Assembly (NCBI RefSeq): GCF_019578655.1
Contig: NC_063257.1
Location: 3,534,001 to 3,598,000, forward strand
Source: Ricinus communis
Lineage: Eukaryota; Streptophyta; Magnoliopsida; Malpighiales; Euphorbiaceae
Length of the DNA stretch: 64,000 bases
Reading direction: 5' to 3'
Below, piece after piece: positions 51,024 through 62,125 of this stretch (positions are counted from its first letter, which is position 1; every line of letters starts with the position of its first letter). A program made the position numbers and the translations under genes. A model generated the notes under the pieces. That model did no database searches and had not been told where the DNA came from. It was given only the letters and a program-made list of their open reading frames with translations.

Positions 51024-51670
51024 TTGGACCTTATAAATTACTTAGCACTGGAAAGAATCCATCTTAGAAAAACTACGAGTAATGGCATGCAATTATGAAT
51101 ATTTTTTCAAAAGCTAGAGATCTTTTTTTAAGAGTCAAAAGAAAAAGGTGTTCCTTTTGAAATTGGTGAGCCTACTGACTTGCACCTTGGGCAATAAAAC
51201 TATTACGTAAATGAACTACTTCACCTGGTTAGATTTGTTAAATTGAAACTTAAATTGATAATAAGTTCGAATATTCATTTAGATTCAATTTTATTATTCT
51301 TGAACTTCCGTTAAAAATATGGTTATTATTGCTTAAACTGATATTTAATTATTATTTTTCATTGAATAAGATTGGCCAAATATGTTCACTAATTTGTCCA
51401 ATTATTCATAATGAGTTTAACTATAATTTTCAAGCTAATTTTAAGAAATGATGAAGTTAAAATAAATAACCTTTAAAATTAAAAAGCGTAAAATAGCGTG
51501 TGTGTATATACAGTAAACAAAAACCAATAAGAAAAAAAGAACTAGTATATTTCAATTTAACCATATATAATATGATAAAAATATCAACTAAAAATTTTAG
51601 GATGTATCTGTTTGCAAAATCAAAATATTATGGGGAAATATGGGTCCTGGATTTCACATATTTCTTAGGG
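51024..51670. other. Spacer between receptor kinase and Copia-2
   Basis: Promoter side of the receptor kinase gene, then AT-rich DNA up to the target-site copy of Copia-2. No gene is seen. Confidence 0.45.
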
Positions 51671-51675
51671 CTAAT

Positions 51676-52099
51676 TGTTGGTATTTAGGGATTTGTATCT
51701 ATCCCATATTGTTAAGTTATTAATTTTTGAGGAGTATTTCTCCCACATTGCTAAGTTAACAATGTTGAGGTACCTTCCAAGCCTATATAATAGAGGCCTC
51801 ACTTTGTTATTCCATCATCCAAAAAATAAGAGAAAAATATTAGAGAGTTAAGCAATTATTTTTCTCTTATTATAAAGAGAGAATTTAAATATTTTCTCCT
51901 TTATAAATAGAGAGTTTGTAACTCCTAATATTTTCTTATAGTAAAATTCTTCTATCCTTACCCGTGGTTTTTACCCTAATTTGTTTAAGGGTTTTCCACG
52001 TAAATCTGTGTGTTCTATTGTGTATTTTATCTTACTTTATCTTTATTTTCTCAAATTATTAGCTGTGATTTTGCTCTATCAGGTTCATATTTTTCTACA
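51676..52099 (+). repeat. Copia-2 5' LTR
   Basis: 424 bp, with a TATA-like cctatataatag in the middle (about 51782-51793), a plausible transcription start region. Confidence 0.93.
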
Positions 52100-52379
52100 A
52101 TTGGTATCAAAGCTTGGTTGGTAAGAAACTCCTTAAAATTCTGTGATTGTAGCTCAGATCTTTCACATCAGAAAAGAATTTTGAGGTTTCTTTAGTGCAA
52201 AAGAGCTTGTGTGGAGTAGTAAGAATACTTACAATTTAAGGAAGGTTCTGTCTAAGGAGATTGGTATTTAAGAGGTCCGCTTGTAACCCTTTAGTCTTTC
52301 CTGAAAACTTACCTAGTGATTTATGTTCATTACTGCGGTTCATTTTACAAGCTAAAAGGCACCGTTTGTAATAGAAGCA

Positions 52380-55300
52380 ATGGCGGCAAAATTTGAGATT
52401 GAAAAGTTCAACGGGAGTAATTTCTCACTGTGGAAATTAAAGATAAAGGTTGTATTGAGAAAAGACAATTGTCTTGTAGCTATCAGTGAACAACCGACAA
52501 CACTCACAAATGATAATAAGTGGAACGAGATGGATGGGAATGCTATTGCAAACCTTCATCTAGCACTTGCAGAAGGAATCTTATCCAGTATAGAAGAAAA
52601 GAAAACGGCAAAGGAGATTTGGGACTACCTCACTAGACTGTACGAAGCCAAGTCATTACACAATAAAATTTTTTTTAAGAGGAAACTTTACACATTAAGA
52701 ATGTCAGAATCTACTTCAGTGACAGAGCACCTTAAGGTCTTGAATACTCTATTTTCTCAACTCACATCTTTGGGCTATAAAATAGAGTCACAAGAACGTG
52801 CAGAGCTTCTACTCCAAAGTCTACCTGATTCATATTATCAACTCATCATCAGTTTGACAAATAATGTTGTTACCGAAATTCTAGTCTTTGATGATATAGC
52901 AGCCGCTAAGAAGAAAATCGGCGAAGAAACAAGAAAGACAAGCAGGCAGGTTCACAACAGGTGGAAGCCTTGATGGTGATGAGAGGGAGATCAACAGAAC
53001 GTGGTCCAAATGGGAGTCACAATCATGGTAGATCAAAATCAAAAAGTAAGAAGAATTATAAATGCTACCATTGTGGTAAGAAAGGTCACCTGAAGAGGGA
53101 TTGTTGGAGTTTGAAGAATTCCAATCCTCAAGGGAATGTGGCATGCACTTCGGATGATGGAAATGTATTGTGCTGTGAAGCAGCAATATCAACTGAGAGC
53201 AGAAAGAGATTTGCTGATGTATGGCTTCTTGACTCATGAGCAACTTATCACATGACCTCTCGAAGAGAATGGTTCCATCACTATGAACCTATCTTATGAG
53301 GATCTGTGTATAGTTGTGAAGATAATGTCTTAAAAATCATAGGCATTGGAACTATCAGGTTGAAGATGCACGACGGTACAGTCTACACTATTCAAGGAGT
53401 GCGACATGTGGAAGGTCTGAAGAAGAATTTGTTATCTCTGGGACAACTGGATGATCTTAATTGCATCATCAAAGTTCAGAAAGGAATCATGAAGATTAGC
53501 CGAGGAGAGCTTGTAATTATGAAAGGAGAAAAAATTACTGCTAATTTGTATATATTTTTAGGAGAGACTGTGCATGAAGCAGAAGTATCTATTGCTTCAA
53601 GTAGTTCGAGCGAGAGATCTGCAATGGTGTGGCATCAGAAGCTTGGACATATGTCTGAACAACGCATGAAGGTTCTTGCTGAGAAAAATCTACTTCCTGG
53701 TCTCACAAAGGTGTCATTACCCTTTTGTGAGCATTGCATAACAAGCAAGCAGCATCGACTACAGTTCAATACATCCAATTCTAGAAGCAAGGATGTTCTA
53801 GATTTAGTTCACTCTGATGCATGGCAAGCACCAATTTCATCACTAGGAGGAGCTAAGTACTTTGTGTCCTTCATCGATGATTACTCCAGGAGATGTTGGG
53901 TGTATCCTATCAAGAGCAAGGGAGATGTATTTGCAGTTTTCAAAACTTACAAAGCGCGGGTTGAACTTGATTTAGGTAATAAGATCAAGTGTTTGAGGAT
54001 AGATAATGGAGGAGAATACACAGGTAATGAATTTGATAGCTTTTGTAAGCAAGAAGGCATTAAAAGGCAGTTCACTACGGCATACACTCCTCAACAAAAT
54101 GGAGTGGCAAAGCGGATGAACAGAACTCTGTTAGAAAGAACTAGAGCAATGTTGGGAGCTGCAAGCCTGAATAAGGCATTTTGGGCTGAGGCAGTTAACA
54201 CCGCTTGTTATGTGATTAACCGGTCTCCATCTACAACAATTGATCAAAAGACACCAATGGAGATGTGGACTGGGAAGCCAGTTGATTATTCAAACCTCCA
54301 TATATTTGGAAGTCCTGTGTATGTGATGTATAATACCCAAGAAACTACAAAGCTGGATCCAAAATCTAGAAAGTGTTTGTTCCTGGGATATGCTGATGGT
54401 GTGAAGGGGTATCGCCTGTGGGATCCCACTGCCCACAATGTTATAATCAGCAGGGATGTAAGCTTCTTAGAAGATAAATTGAAGGGAGAAGATGATAGCA
54501 CTTCAAAAGAAAATTCAGAGACTACAACTATACAGGTGGAAAGAAAGTCTACAGAAAAAGATTCTTCTAAAGCAGCACTAGAGCACGAAGAGGAAGAACC
54601 AGTCGAGTTTGAAAAGCCAGTCGAGTTTGAAGAGTCAGAACTTGGAAAGGGAAAATGTATAAAATTTACACCAACCTAGCATTATGATTATGATATAGGC
54701 AGCAATGTCGTATACTGTCTTCTAACTGAGGAAGGGGAGCCATCAACTCTCTAAGAAGCAATGAGCAGTTCAGATGCATCTCAGTGGATGGCAGCAATGC
54801 AAGAAGAGATGGAAGCTCTACATATGAACAAGACTTGGGAGCTTATGCCATTACCACAAGGAAGAAAGGCCATTGGCAACAAATGGGTCTTTAAGATCAA
54901 AAGAAATAGTGATGATCAAGTGGAGCGGTTTCGTGCAAGAATGGTGGTGAAAGGATATACTCAGAAGGAGGGGATTGACTTCAATGAAATATTTTCCCCT
55001 GTGGTTCGATTAACAACTGTTCGAGTAGTCTTGGCGATGTGTGCTACATTTGACTTACATCTAGAGCAGCTGGATGTGAAAACAACTTTTCTTCATGGAG
55101 ATCTTAAGGAAGAAATTTATATGCTCCAGCCAGAAGGTTTTGAAGAAAAAGAAAAGCGGAACTTGGTTTGTAGGTTGAACAAATCTTTATACGGTTTAAA
55201 GCAGGCGCCGAGGTGTTGGTATAAGTGATTTGATTCCTTCATCATGAGCCTTGGATACAACAGACTTAATGCAGACCCTTATGCATATTTCAAGAGGTTT

Positions 55301-56272
55301 GGTGAAAGTGTTTTTATTATCTTACTGTTGTATGTAGATGACATGTTGGTAGTAGACCCCAACAAAGATCATATTGAAGAATTAAAGGCACAGTTGGCTA
55401 GGGAATTTGAAATGAAGAACTTGGGACCAGTAAACAAGATTCTAGGGATGCAAATTCACCGAGACAGAAACAATAGGAAGATTTGGCTTTCTCAGAAAAA
55501 TTATTTGAAGAACGTCTTACGACACTTCAATATGGAAGATTGTAAGTCAATTTCTACCCCTCTTCCTGTTAGTTTTAAATTATCCTCCAGTATGAGTCCT
55601 AGCAGTGAAAAAGAAATGATGGAAATGTCTCGAGTACCGTATGCATCAGTAGTGGGGAGTTTAATGTTCGCGATGATTTGTACACGACCAGACATTGCAC
55701 ATGTAGTGGGGGTAGTAAGTCGGTACATGGCGAATCCTGACAGAGAGCATTGGAATGCTGTAAAGAGGATCCTAAGATATGTTAAGGGAACCTCAAATGT
55801 TGCATTGTGTTATGGACGATCAGACTTTATTATCAGAGGATATGTTGACTCAGATTATGCAGGTGATCTTGATAAAAGCAAATCTACTACAGGGTATGTG
55901 TTCACACTGTGGGTATTAAAGCTGCGGTCGATTATGGCGACATCAACAACAGAAGCAGAATATGTAGCAGCTACACAAGCTAGTAAGGAAGCAGTATGGT
56001 TGAAAATGATGATGGAGGAACTCGGGCATGAACAAGAGCATATTCCTCTGTTCTGTGAGAGTGCCTTGCATCTTGCAAGGAATCCAGCTTTTCATTCAAA
56101 GTCAAAGCACATACGAGTCCAGTATCACTTCGTTCGTGAAAAAGTGGAAGAGGGCACTGTGGATATGCAAAAAAATCATACTAAAGACAACCTAGCAGAT
56201 TTTTTGACGAAGGCAGTTAACACTGATAAATTTATTTGGTGTCAATCCTCTAGTGGCTTGATAAAAGTATAA
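52380..56272 (+). pseudogene. Copia-2 gag-pol, multiply interrupted
   Basis: Gag begins at ATG 52380 (F-N-G-x-N-F-S-x-W start, Tnt1-like). A frameshift, net minus one base, falls near 52905-52917, after which the frame continues through the zinc knuckle CYHCGKKGHLKRDC. Stops then occur at 53237-53239 (in the protease DSG motif, replacing Gly), 53297-53299, 54677-54679, 54752-54754 and 55226-55228. Integrase (WHQKLGHMSEQ, RIDNGGEY, TPQQNGVAKR) and reverse transcriptase (FLHGDLKEEIYM, LLLYVDDML) are recognisable. In RNase H about six residues are missing between YVFTL and KLRS compared with the usual GGAVSW block. The element is dead. Confidence 0.92.
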
Positions 56273-56348
56273 GCAGCATGGAAAGGCAAGGAAGAAAGAA
56301 CGGTGTGAAGATCTGACTGATCCTCAATCAAATTTTCAAGTGGGAGAT

Positions 56349-56772
56349 TGTTGATATTTAGAGATTTGTATCTCTCCCACATTGTTAAGTTATTAATTTT
56401 TGAGGAGTATTTCTCACACATTGCTAAGTTAACAATGTTGAGGTACCTTCCAAGCCTATATAATAGAGGCCTCACTTTGTTATTCCATCATCCAAAAAAT
56501 AAGAGAAAAATATTAGAGAGTTAAGCAATTATTTTTCTCTTATTATAAAGAGAGAATTTTAATGTTTTCTCTTTTATAAATAGAGAGTTTGTAACTCCTA
56601 TTATTTTCTTAGAGTAAAATTCTTCTATCCTTGCCAGTAGTTTTTACCCTAATTTATTTAGGGGTTTTCCACGTAAATCTGTGTGTTCTATTGTGTATTT
56701 TGTCTTACTTTATCTTTATTTTCTCAAATTATTAGCTGTGATTTTGTTCAATCAAGTTCATATTTTTCTACA
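56349..56772 (+). repeat. Copia-2 3' LTR
   Basis: 424 bp, gap-free against the 5' LTR. Confidence 0.93.
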
Positions 56773-57240
56773 CTAATTACTAATTAAATTCTAAACTTTA
56801 CACTTTTTAACAATTTTATTTAATTATTTTAAAATTTTAAAGCAAATACTTATACTTTTAATTTATTTTTAAAAATATTTTTCAATAATAATCTTTAAAA
56901 TATGACAATAAAAAAATAACATAGCAAGTCACTAATATAAGAAAATTAGTAAATTTATAAAAAATTTATTGCATCTAGATATAAAATATGTGAAAAAATG
57001 CACGTACATGAAATTTTTATTAAGTTTAAGATAAACTATTTTTGCTGATTCATAATTATTATTCTTTTACTAAACATATTTGACTTCCTACATTTTTTTT
57101 ACTGTGAATTTTCAAAAGTTGTCGTTAAAAGAAATTTTTAAAAATAAATTTAAAAAATAATATTTATTTTAAAATTTTAAAATAATTAAATAAAATTATT
57201 AAAAAATATAAAATATAAAATTTAATTTATAATTAATTCT
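56773..57240. mobile_element. Foldback MITE adjoining Copia-2, about 465 bp
   Basis: The left part (taattaaattcta ... ttttatttaattattttaaa, 56778-56940) and the inverse complement of the right part (attaaatttta ... ttttatttaattattttaaa, ending at 57240) match over roughly 150 bp, including the shared aatttatttttaaaaat block. The outer edge coincides with the CTAAT target copy of Copia-2. AT richness makes the exact ends uncertain. Confidence 0.6.
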
Positions 57241-60126
57241 GTTTTCCTCTATAACCATGCTTTGCTCCCTATGTAAATAATTTGTATTTTTAAACGATAG
57301 AAATTTTTGAAACTCAGTTTATAAATTGTTTAAAGTCAGTTCATGGAAAATGAGTCTTATTAATTCTAAGGACTTCTCCCCTGTCGTAGAAAGACCACTA
57401 AATTTTCTCCAATGGTTGTGCAGATAAGTGAAAGTCACCATCCCATTTCAAAAGCTCTTTTTTTATAACAAATGCCTTCATTAGAATCTTTTCCCTGGTC
57501 TATTAAGTCAAAGTCGTGAAGATAAAGTCAAAAAGTTTTTAATTTCCCTCTTTCTTCCTTCCTTCCTTTACTTTGATATATATATATTAAACTGAATCCT
57601 GCAAGCATTAAACACAAGTAGCAATTTCTTCTTTGTGGTTAGATAGTTCGAGATGTTGATTCTGATATTCTGTTATTGGAATTTAATTTACTTTGTGTTT
57701 CAATTAATGAGATAACAAAGTCTCCACTTCATCCTTAGGAAGCCTTCTTTGATTATAAACAATTAAAAACTTTTGATGGTATTATTCAGGATGACATTGT
57801 TGGCCCATAAATACTTTTTAGCTCAATATAAATAATGGGAGCTCTATTACCGTAATTCCATAATTATTAATTTAATTAATTAGTTAGTTAGTTAAGAATT
57901 CAATAAATAGTTAAAAGATCTAGTACGTGAAAGAAAAATATAGCAAAAGTTATGTAATAGTTTTCTCTACTCTGTACTATTCTCTAATTAAAAAAGATAA
58001 TAAAACTCTATATGTATAAAATTCTAAGAAAAATATGATACTTGATAATCCTTATAAAAAATATAAGCAAGACTAACATAAGGACTAAGTATTATCAACA
58101 ATCAACAATAACAATACTGCCATATTCAGTAATGCTCAAATACAAATTTTCTGTAAATAGTTATAGTTTCCAACAAATTTTTTCATTCAATCATTTCTTT
58201 ATATATGCTTCAAACATCACTATAATGCAAATCTCTAGCAAATTACTTCCAGTCTTTCAACTTATTTACTTATGGTTATTTGTTGTTACTCTATAATTTA
58301 TTTTTTTTGATTTTTTTAAGATTTAAGTAAACTTTCCAGAGAGTTTAGAATTCACTAAATCCGATTAGAAAGTCAAATTATAATATATTAATTACAACAA
58401 TTCGTATATCTATACATATGGCGTGCTCAATATGTCAATTTTCTTTAACGAGACCTCATCAATAGCTATTGCCATCGTGATTTGATTTCACTAGCCTAAT
58501 GCACACAAGTTAAAAGCATTTAGTTTCTAAAAACTCTACTTTTAAATATTTTTTTTTATTTTTCTAAATTTTGTGTACTAGTGCCATTTAAAGTTTAATT
58601 GCATTTAAACTTCAGAAAATTTAAGGGTGTCAAAATATATCATTACATATGAACTTGATTCATTTAACATATAAAATTAGCATGTTAGGATTGAACCTTA
58701 AAAGGTTCATGTTAGAAATGGATTGACCCATTTATGACACGACTTAAAGTGTGGCGTAAAATAGCTTGACACGTGAACCTGTTATGACTAATTTAATTAC
58801 TATTTGAGTAAACATGTTGTATGTGTTGTACTATGTTACAAAAATTATACTCTACTAAACTCTTATAATTTTCTATATTTTTAAAATTTTAATCGTTAAA
58901 AAAGATATATGCTTTTTGAATTTTTAATTATATATTTTATTTTTATAATTTAATGTACCAATTATTAAATTCAGCGTAATGAAAATTCTAAGCTTTTCTA
59001 TAATATATTATTATTCAGATAAGTTGTATTAGTTTAGTAATTTGATTATTTTAATCAATTTATTTTATTTATAGATAAAGTTACTAAAAGGTCTTAGATT
59101 ATTTAATTAAATTGTGTCAATTTAGTAATTTTGATTGTTTTAACTAATTAATTTTTATTAATTATTCTATCCATATTATTAATTGTCTCCAGTTTTAAAC
59201 TAGATATCTAGTTTCTCAACCACTTTATCATGCCTCAAATGTCAAAAGGTCTATATTTTGCCTGTCAGATTTTGTCGAAGCAGTGATAATTGTTGTCCTG
59301 AGTGGAAGTATAGTAATTCATCTAACCAATCTCAGCCTCACCTTTTTCTAACGTCTAATTTCTCCGATTTTATAATTCCAAATGCAACCGATAACACTTG
59401 GAACTTAGAACATCAAAACTCGTCTCCACGAAACCAATTGAGAGTTATTATTGCTAGAGAGGAAGATTCAGCTGTAATAAGATGAATTTCCTTTGTGTTG
59501 TGGGAATAAATGGTGGTGGTGGTATGATAACAGTACCTATCACGATGATAACAGTGAGAATTATTCAAAAAAAAAGATGAAAAAGAAGTAATTGTAATTA
59601 ATACCTTAAACTTAGATTTTTAAATAATAATATAATAGTCAAAATGTATTTTATTTAATTAATATGACTCATTTAGATAAATATCGATAGTTATAATATC
59701 ATTTAGTGTTCAGTAAGAGATCGCTTAAATTTTAGACTTTTGAAATTTTAAAGGCTTATTTGCATCTAAAAATTGTTTCCCGCTGTTTGCACCAAATGCT
59801 AGGGGCAAAAATGCACCTTTTTCCCTCTAATATTTAAGATGCTTTATTGCTTTGTCCTGTAAGTGGACGAGAAATATAATTTTCCTTGGCGTATGTGAGT
59901 TTAAATAGCAGACTTTCGAAGTAATAAGGCAGAAATAATAGCAGTGACAGCCTGACTGGTAAACTTATATACATATACATTCGTAACTTTTTTGGCTTAG
60001 AGTAAACTTTTCATGTGAGAAGGATTAGAAATACACTGTATACGTTGTGCATTTTCCAAGTTTTTCTGTCGTACAAAAGGGAGATTTATAAAGGCATGAA
60101 ATCTGAACGTCTTAATCTCATTGCAA
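57241..60126. other. AT-rich intergenic spacer before the broken receptor gene
   Basis: No supported gene. A short open frame at 59258-59485 has ordinary amino-acid composition but no domain I know. A TATA-like ttatatacatat (about 59965-59976) is well placed for the receptor-like gene that follows. Confidence 0.45.
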
Positions 60127-61709
60127 ATGGCTTTGCTACATTTCTTTCTTGCTTTATGTTGGTTGCAAGTCTTTGCTATATGTTCTGCGTATCTGGATAC
60201 TCTTAACCAAGGCCAGTCTCTCTTTGTTGAAAGATTAAATAAATCAAATAATGTTTTGGTTTCAGAGAATGGTGTTTTTTCTGCAGGGTTTTTCTCTGTC
60301 GGAGATAACGCTTTCAGCTTTGCCATATGGATCAACAAGTCTACGTGTCCAACCGTGGTTTGGATGACAAATCGAGATCAACCGGTCAATGGAAAACGCT
60401 CGAAGTTTTCCCTATCAAAAACTGGAGATCTCATTTTGCTTGATGCTGGCCAAATTACAGTTTGGAGTTGGACCATGGCTACGTCTTACTCAGTCGCAGT
60501 ACAACTGCAGCTACTTAACAGTGGTAATCTTGTTCTTCGCACTCCAGATAATGTCATACTTTGGCAAAGTTTTGGGTGGCCAACAGATACGCTTCTTCCT
60601 CAGCAACAGTTGACCAGAAATATCAGCCTTATCTCGTTAAAAAGTTTAAGTAATGGGTCTTCTGGTCATTATAAGCTTTATTTCGACGATGATAATGTCC
60701 GCCATCTTCTGTTTCAAACTCCGGAAGAATCCAGCAGGTATTGGCCAACTGCTGGACTAACAAACTTTGCAGCTGGAAGAACCGAGTACAATAATACTAG
60801 AGTTGCGGTATTAAATTCCTATGGTCACTTTATCTCAACTGACGATTTAAACTTTTCCTCAATTGACTTCGGAGCCAACTCCTTGAGACGTCTAACACTT
60901 GATCCTGATGGCAATCTTCGATTATACAGCCTTGGAGAAAGTGGTGCTCGGAATGTCTCATGGAAAGCTTTCTCAAATCCATGCAAGATACATGGCGCAT
61001 GTGGACCCAATAGTATATGTACCTATGATCCTGCTTTTGGTAGGAGTTGCTCTTGCCTGCCAGGATATAAAGCTAAGGATTCTGTTGATTGGTCTTACGG
61101 TTGTGAGACAGAGTTCGACCTGTCCTGTACAAGAAGTAATGAATTTAGCTTTGTAAAATTTAATCATATCGAGTTTTATGGCTATGATAAAGGTTATTTC
61201 CCCAACTCTACCTTGGAAAAGTGTAAAAAAGAATGCTTGAAGTTGTGCAACTGCAAAGGGTTTCAATATAAATTTAACAAGGGAAATGGCTATTATGAAT
61301 GCTATCCCAAGGTATTGTTGCTCAATGGATATCTTTCGCCCAATTTTATTGGAGATTTGTATCTGAAGCTGCAAATTAAAGGTTCCAGTTTATTCTCCAG
61401 CAAAATTCCTCATAAAGCAGCGAGGCTAAATTGCCCGAAAGACATGCTTAGTCAGCAGCTGAACAGAACGCATACAAGACCCCACGAAAATAAGAAAGTT
61501 AAGGTTTTTGCTTTGGTTTGCCACTGCTTTGGGAGGTATGGGGACGATCTTTATCTTCTTGGGATGCTGTTTCATGGTTATTGCAGATCGAGACTACAAA
61601 GCAGTTGTCCAAGGGTACTATCTTGCCCCAACTGGCCGTTTCGAAAGATTTACTTATAGTCAGCTGAAAAAGGCAACTGGGATTTTTACTCAAGAGGTCG
61701 GAAGAGGAG
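60127..61709 (+). pseudogene. Broken G-type lectin receptor kinase (paralogue of the 48.6-51.0 kb gene)
   Basis: From ATG 60127 a signal peptide (LLHFFLALCWLQVFAICSA) is followed by a GNA-type lectin, S-locus glycoprotein region, Cys-rich segment (CKIHGACGPNSIC) and PAN domain. All align with the intact paralogue. Near 61501-61509 a net one-base insertion, probably in the T run gttttt, shifts the frame just before the membrane helix; the +1 frame then gives the helix (GTIFIFLGCCFMVIA) and start of the kinase (RFTYSQLKKATGIF). Without that shift the first frame stops at 61657-61659 after 510 aa. The kinase itself ends after EVGRG in the glycine-rich loop, where Copia-3 is inserted. The remaining kinase, if present, lies beyond the window. 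Confidence 0.9.
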
Positions 61710-62125
61710 TGTTAGAAATAAGCGGATCGTGCTAATATGAGAGAAAAATACTTCTATTACTTTCAAGAATAGAAAGAAGAGACATACAAGCTCTAACTAA
61801 AAACTCCAAAAAAAAAACACCTCACATATCTCTCAAGGATATTCACAACTCTACTTGGTTGTGGTATGATGATCTATGATCTGATTTTCTTGATGATGGA
61901 GAGTCTTCAAGCTTGTCTATTTATAGTACCAAAACTAGGTACTAGGAAGGTGGGAGGAAGATGGGTGGAAGCTTAGATGAAGCTTCAATGGAGGGTGTGA
62001 GGAAGGTGGTTCCTTGGTGTGAGGAAACTTCCCTTGTCATTCTTGCACATGGATGTTGCTCACAATTGGATTCTTCAATTTGCTTGTACTTGTACTTGGA
62101 TATGTCCTGGAAATTGAATTCTTCA
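61710..62125 (-). repeat. Copia-3 3' LTR
   Basis: 416 bp from TGTTAG to CTTCA. The polypurine tract at 62126-62138 (minus strand GGAAGGGGAGAAT) directly precedes it in element orientation. The 5 bp before it (aggag, 61705-61709) should be one copy of the target duplication; the other is outside the window. Confidence 0.82.

Larger units (their letters stand above)
51671..56777 (+). mobile_element. Copia LTR retrotransposon (Copia-2), Tnt1/Tork-like, inactivated
   Basis: Full-length plus-strand element with 424-bp LTRs (TG...CA) and a perfect 5-bp target duplication CTAAT (51671-51675 and 56773-56777). The primer-binding site at 52102-52113 (TGGTATCAAAGC) differs by one base from the usual initiator-Met form. 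The polypurine tract is at 56338-56348 (aagtgggagat). By eye the LTRs differ at about 19 of 424 positions (about 4.5%), so it is older than Copia-1, in keeping with its heavier damage. Confidence 0.95.

Noticed and set aside
58620..58830. Tract resembling widespread gggtcatgacacg-type plant repeats
   Set aside because: Too degraded by eye to define ends or family.
59258..59485. 75-codon plus-strand open frame with gene-like composition
   Set aside because: No recognisable motif, no clear flanking splice sites, and located in repeat-like AT-rich DNA.
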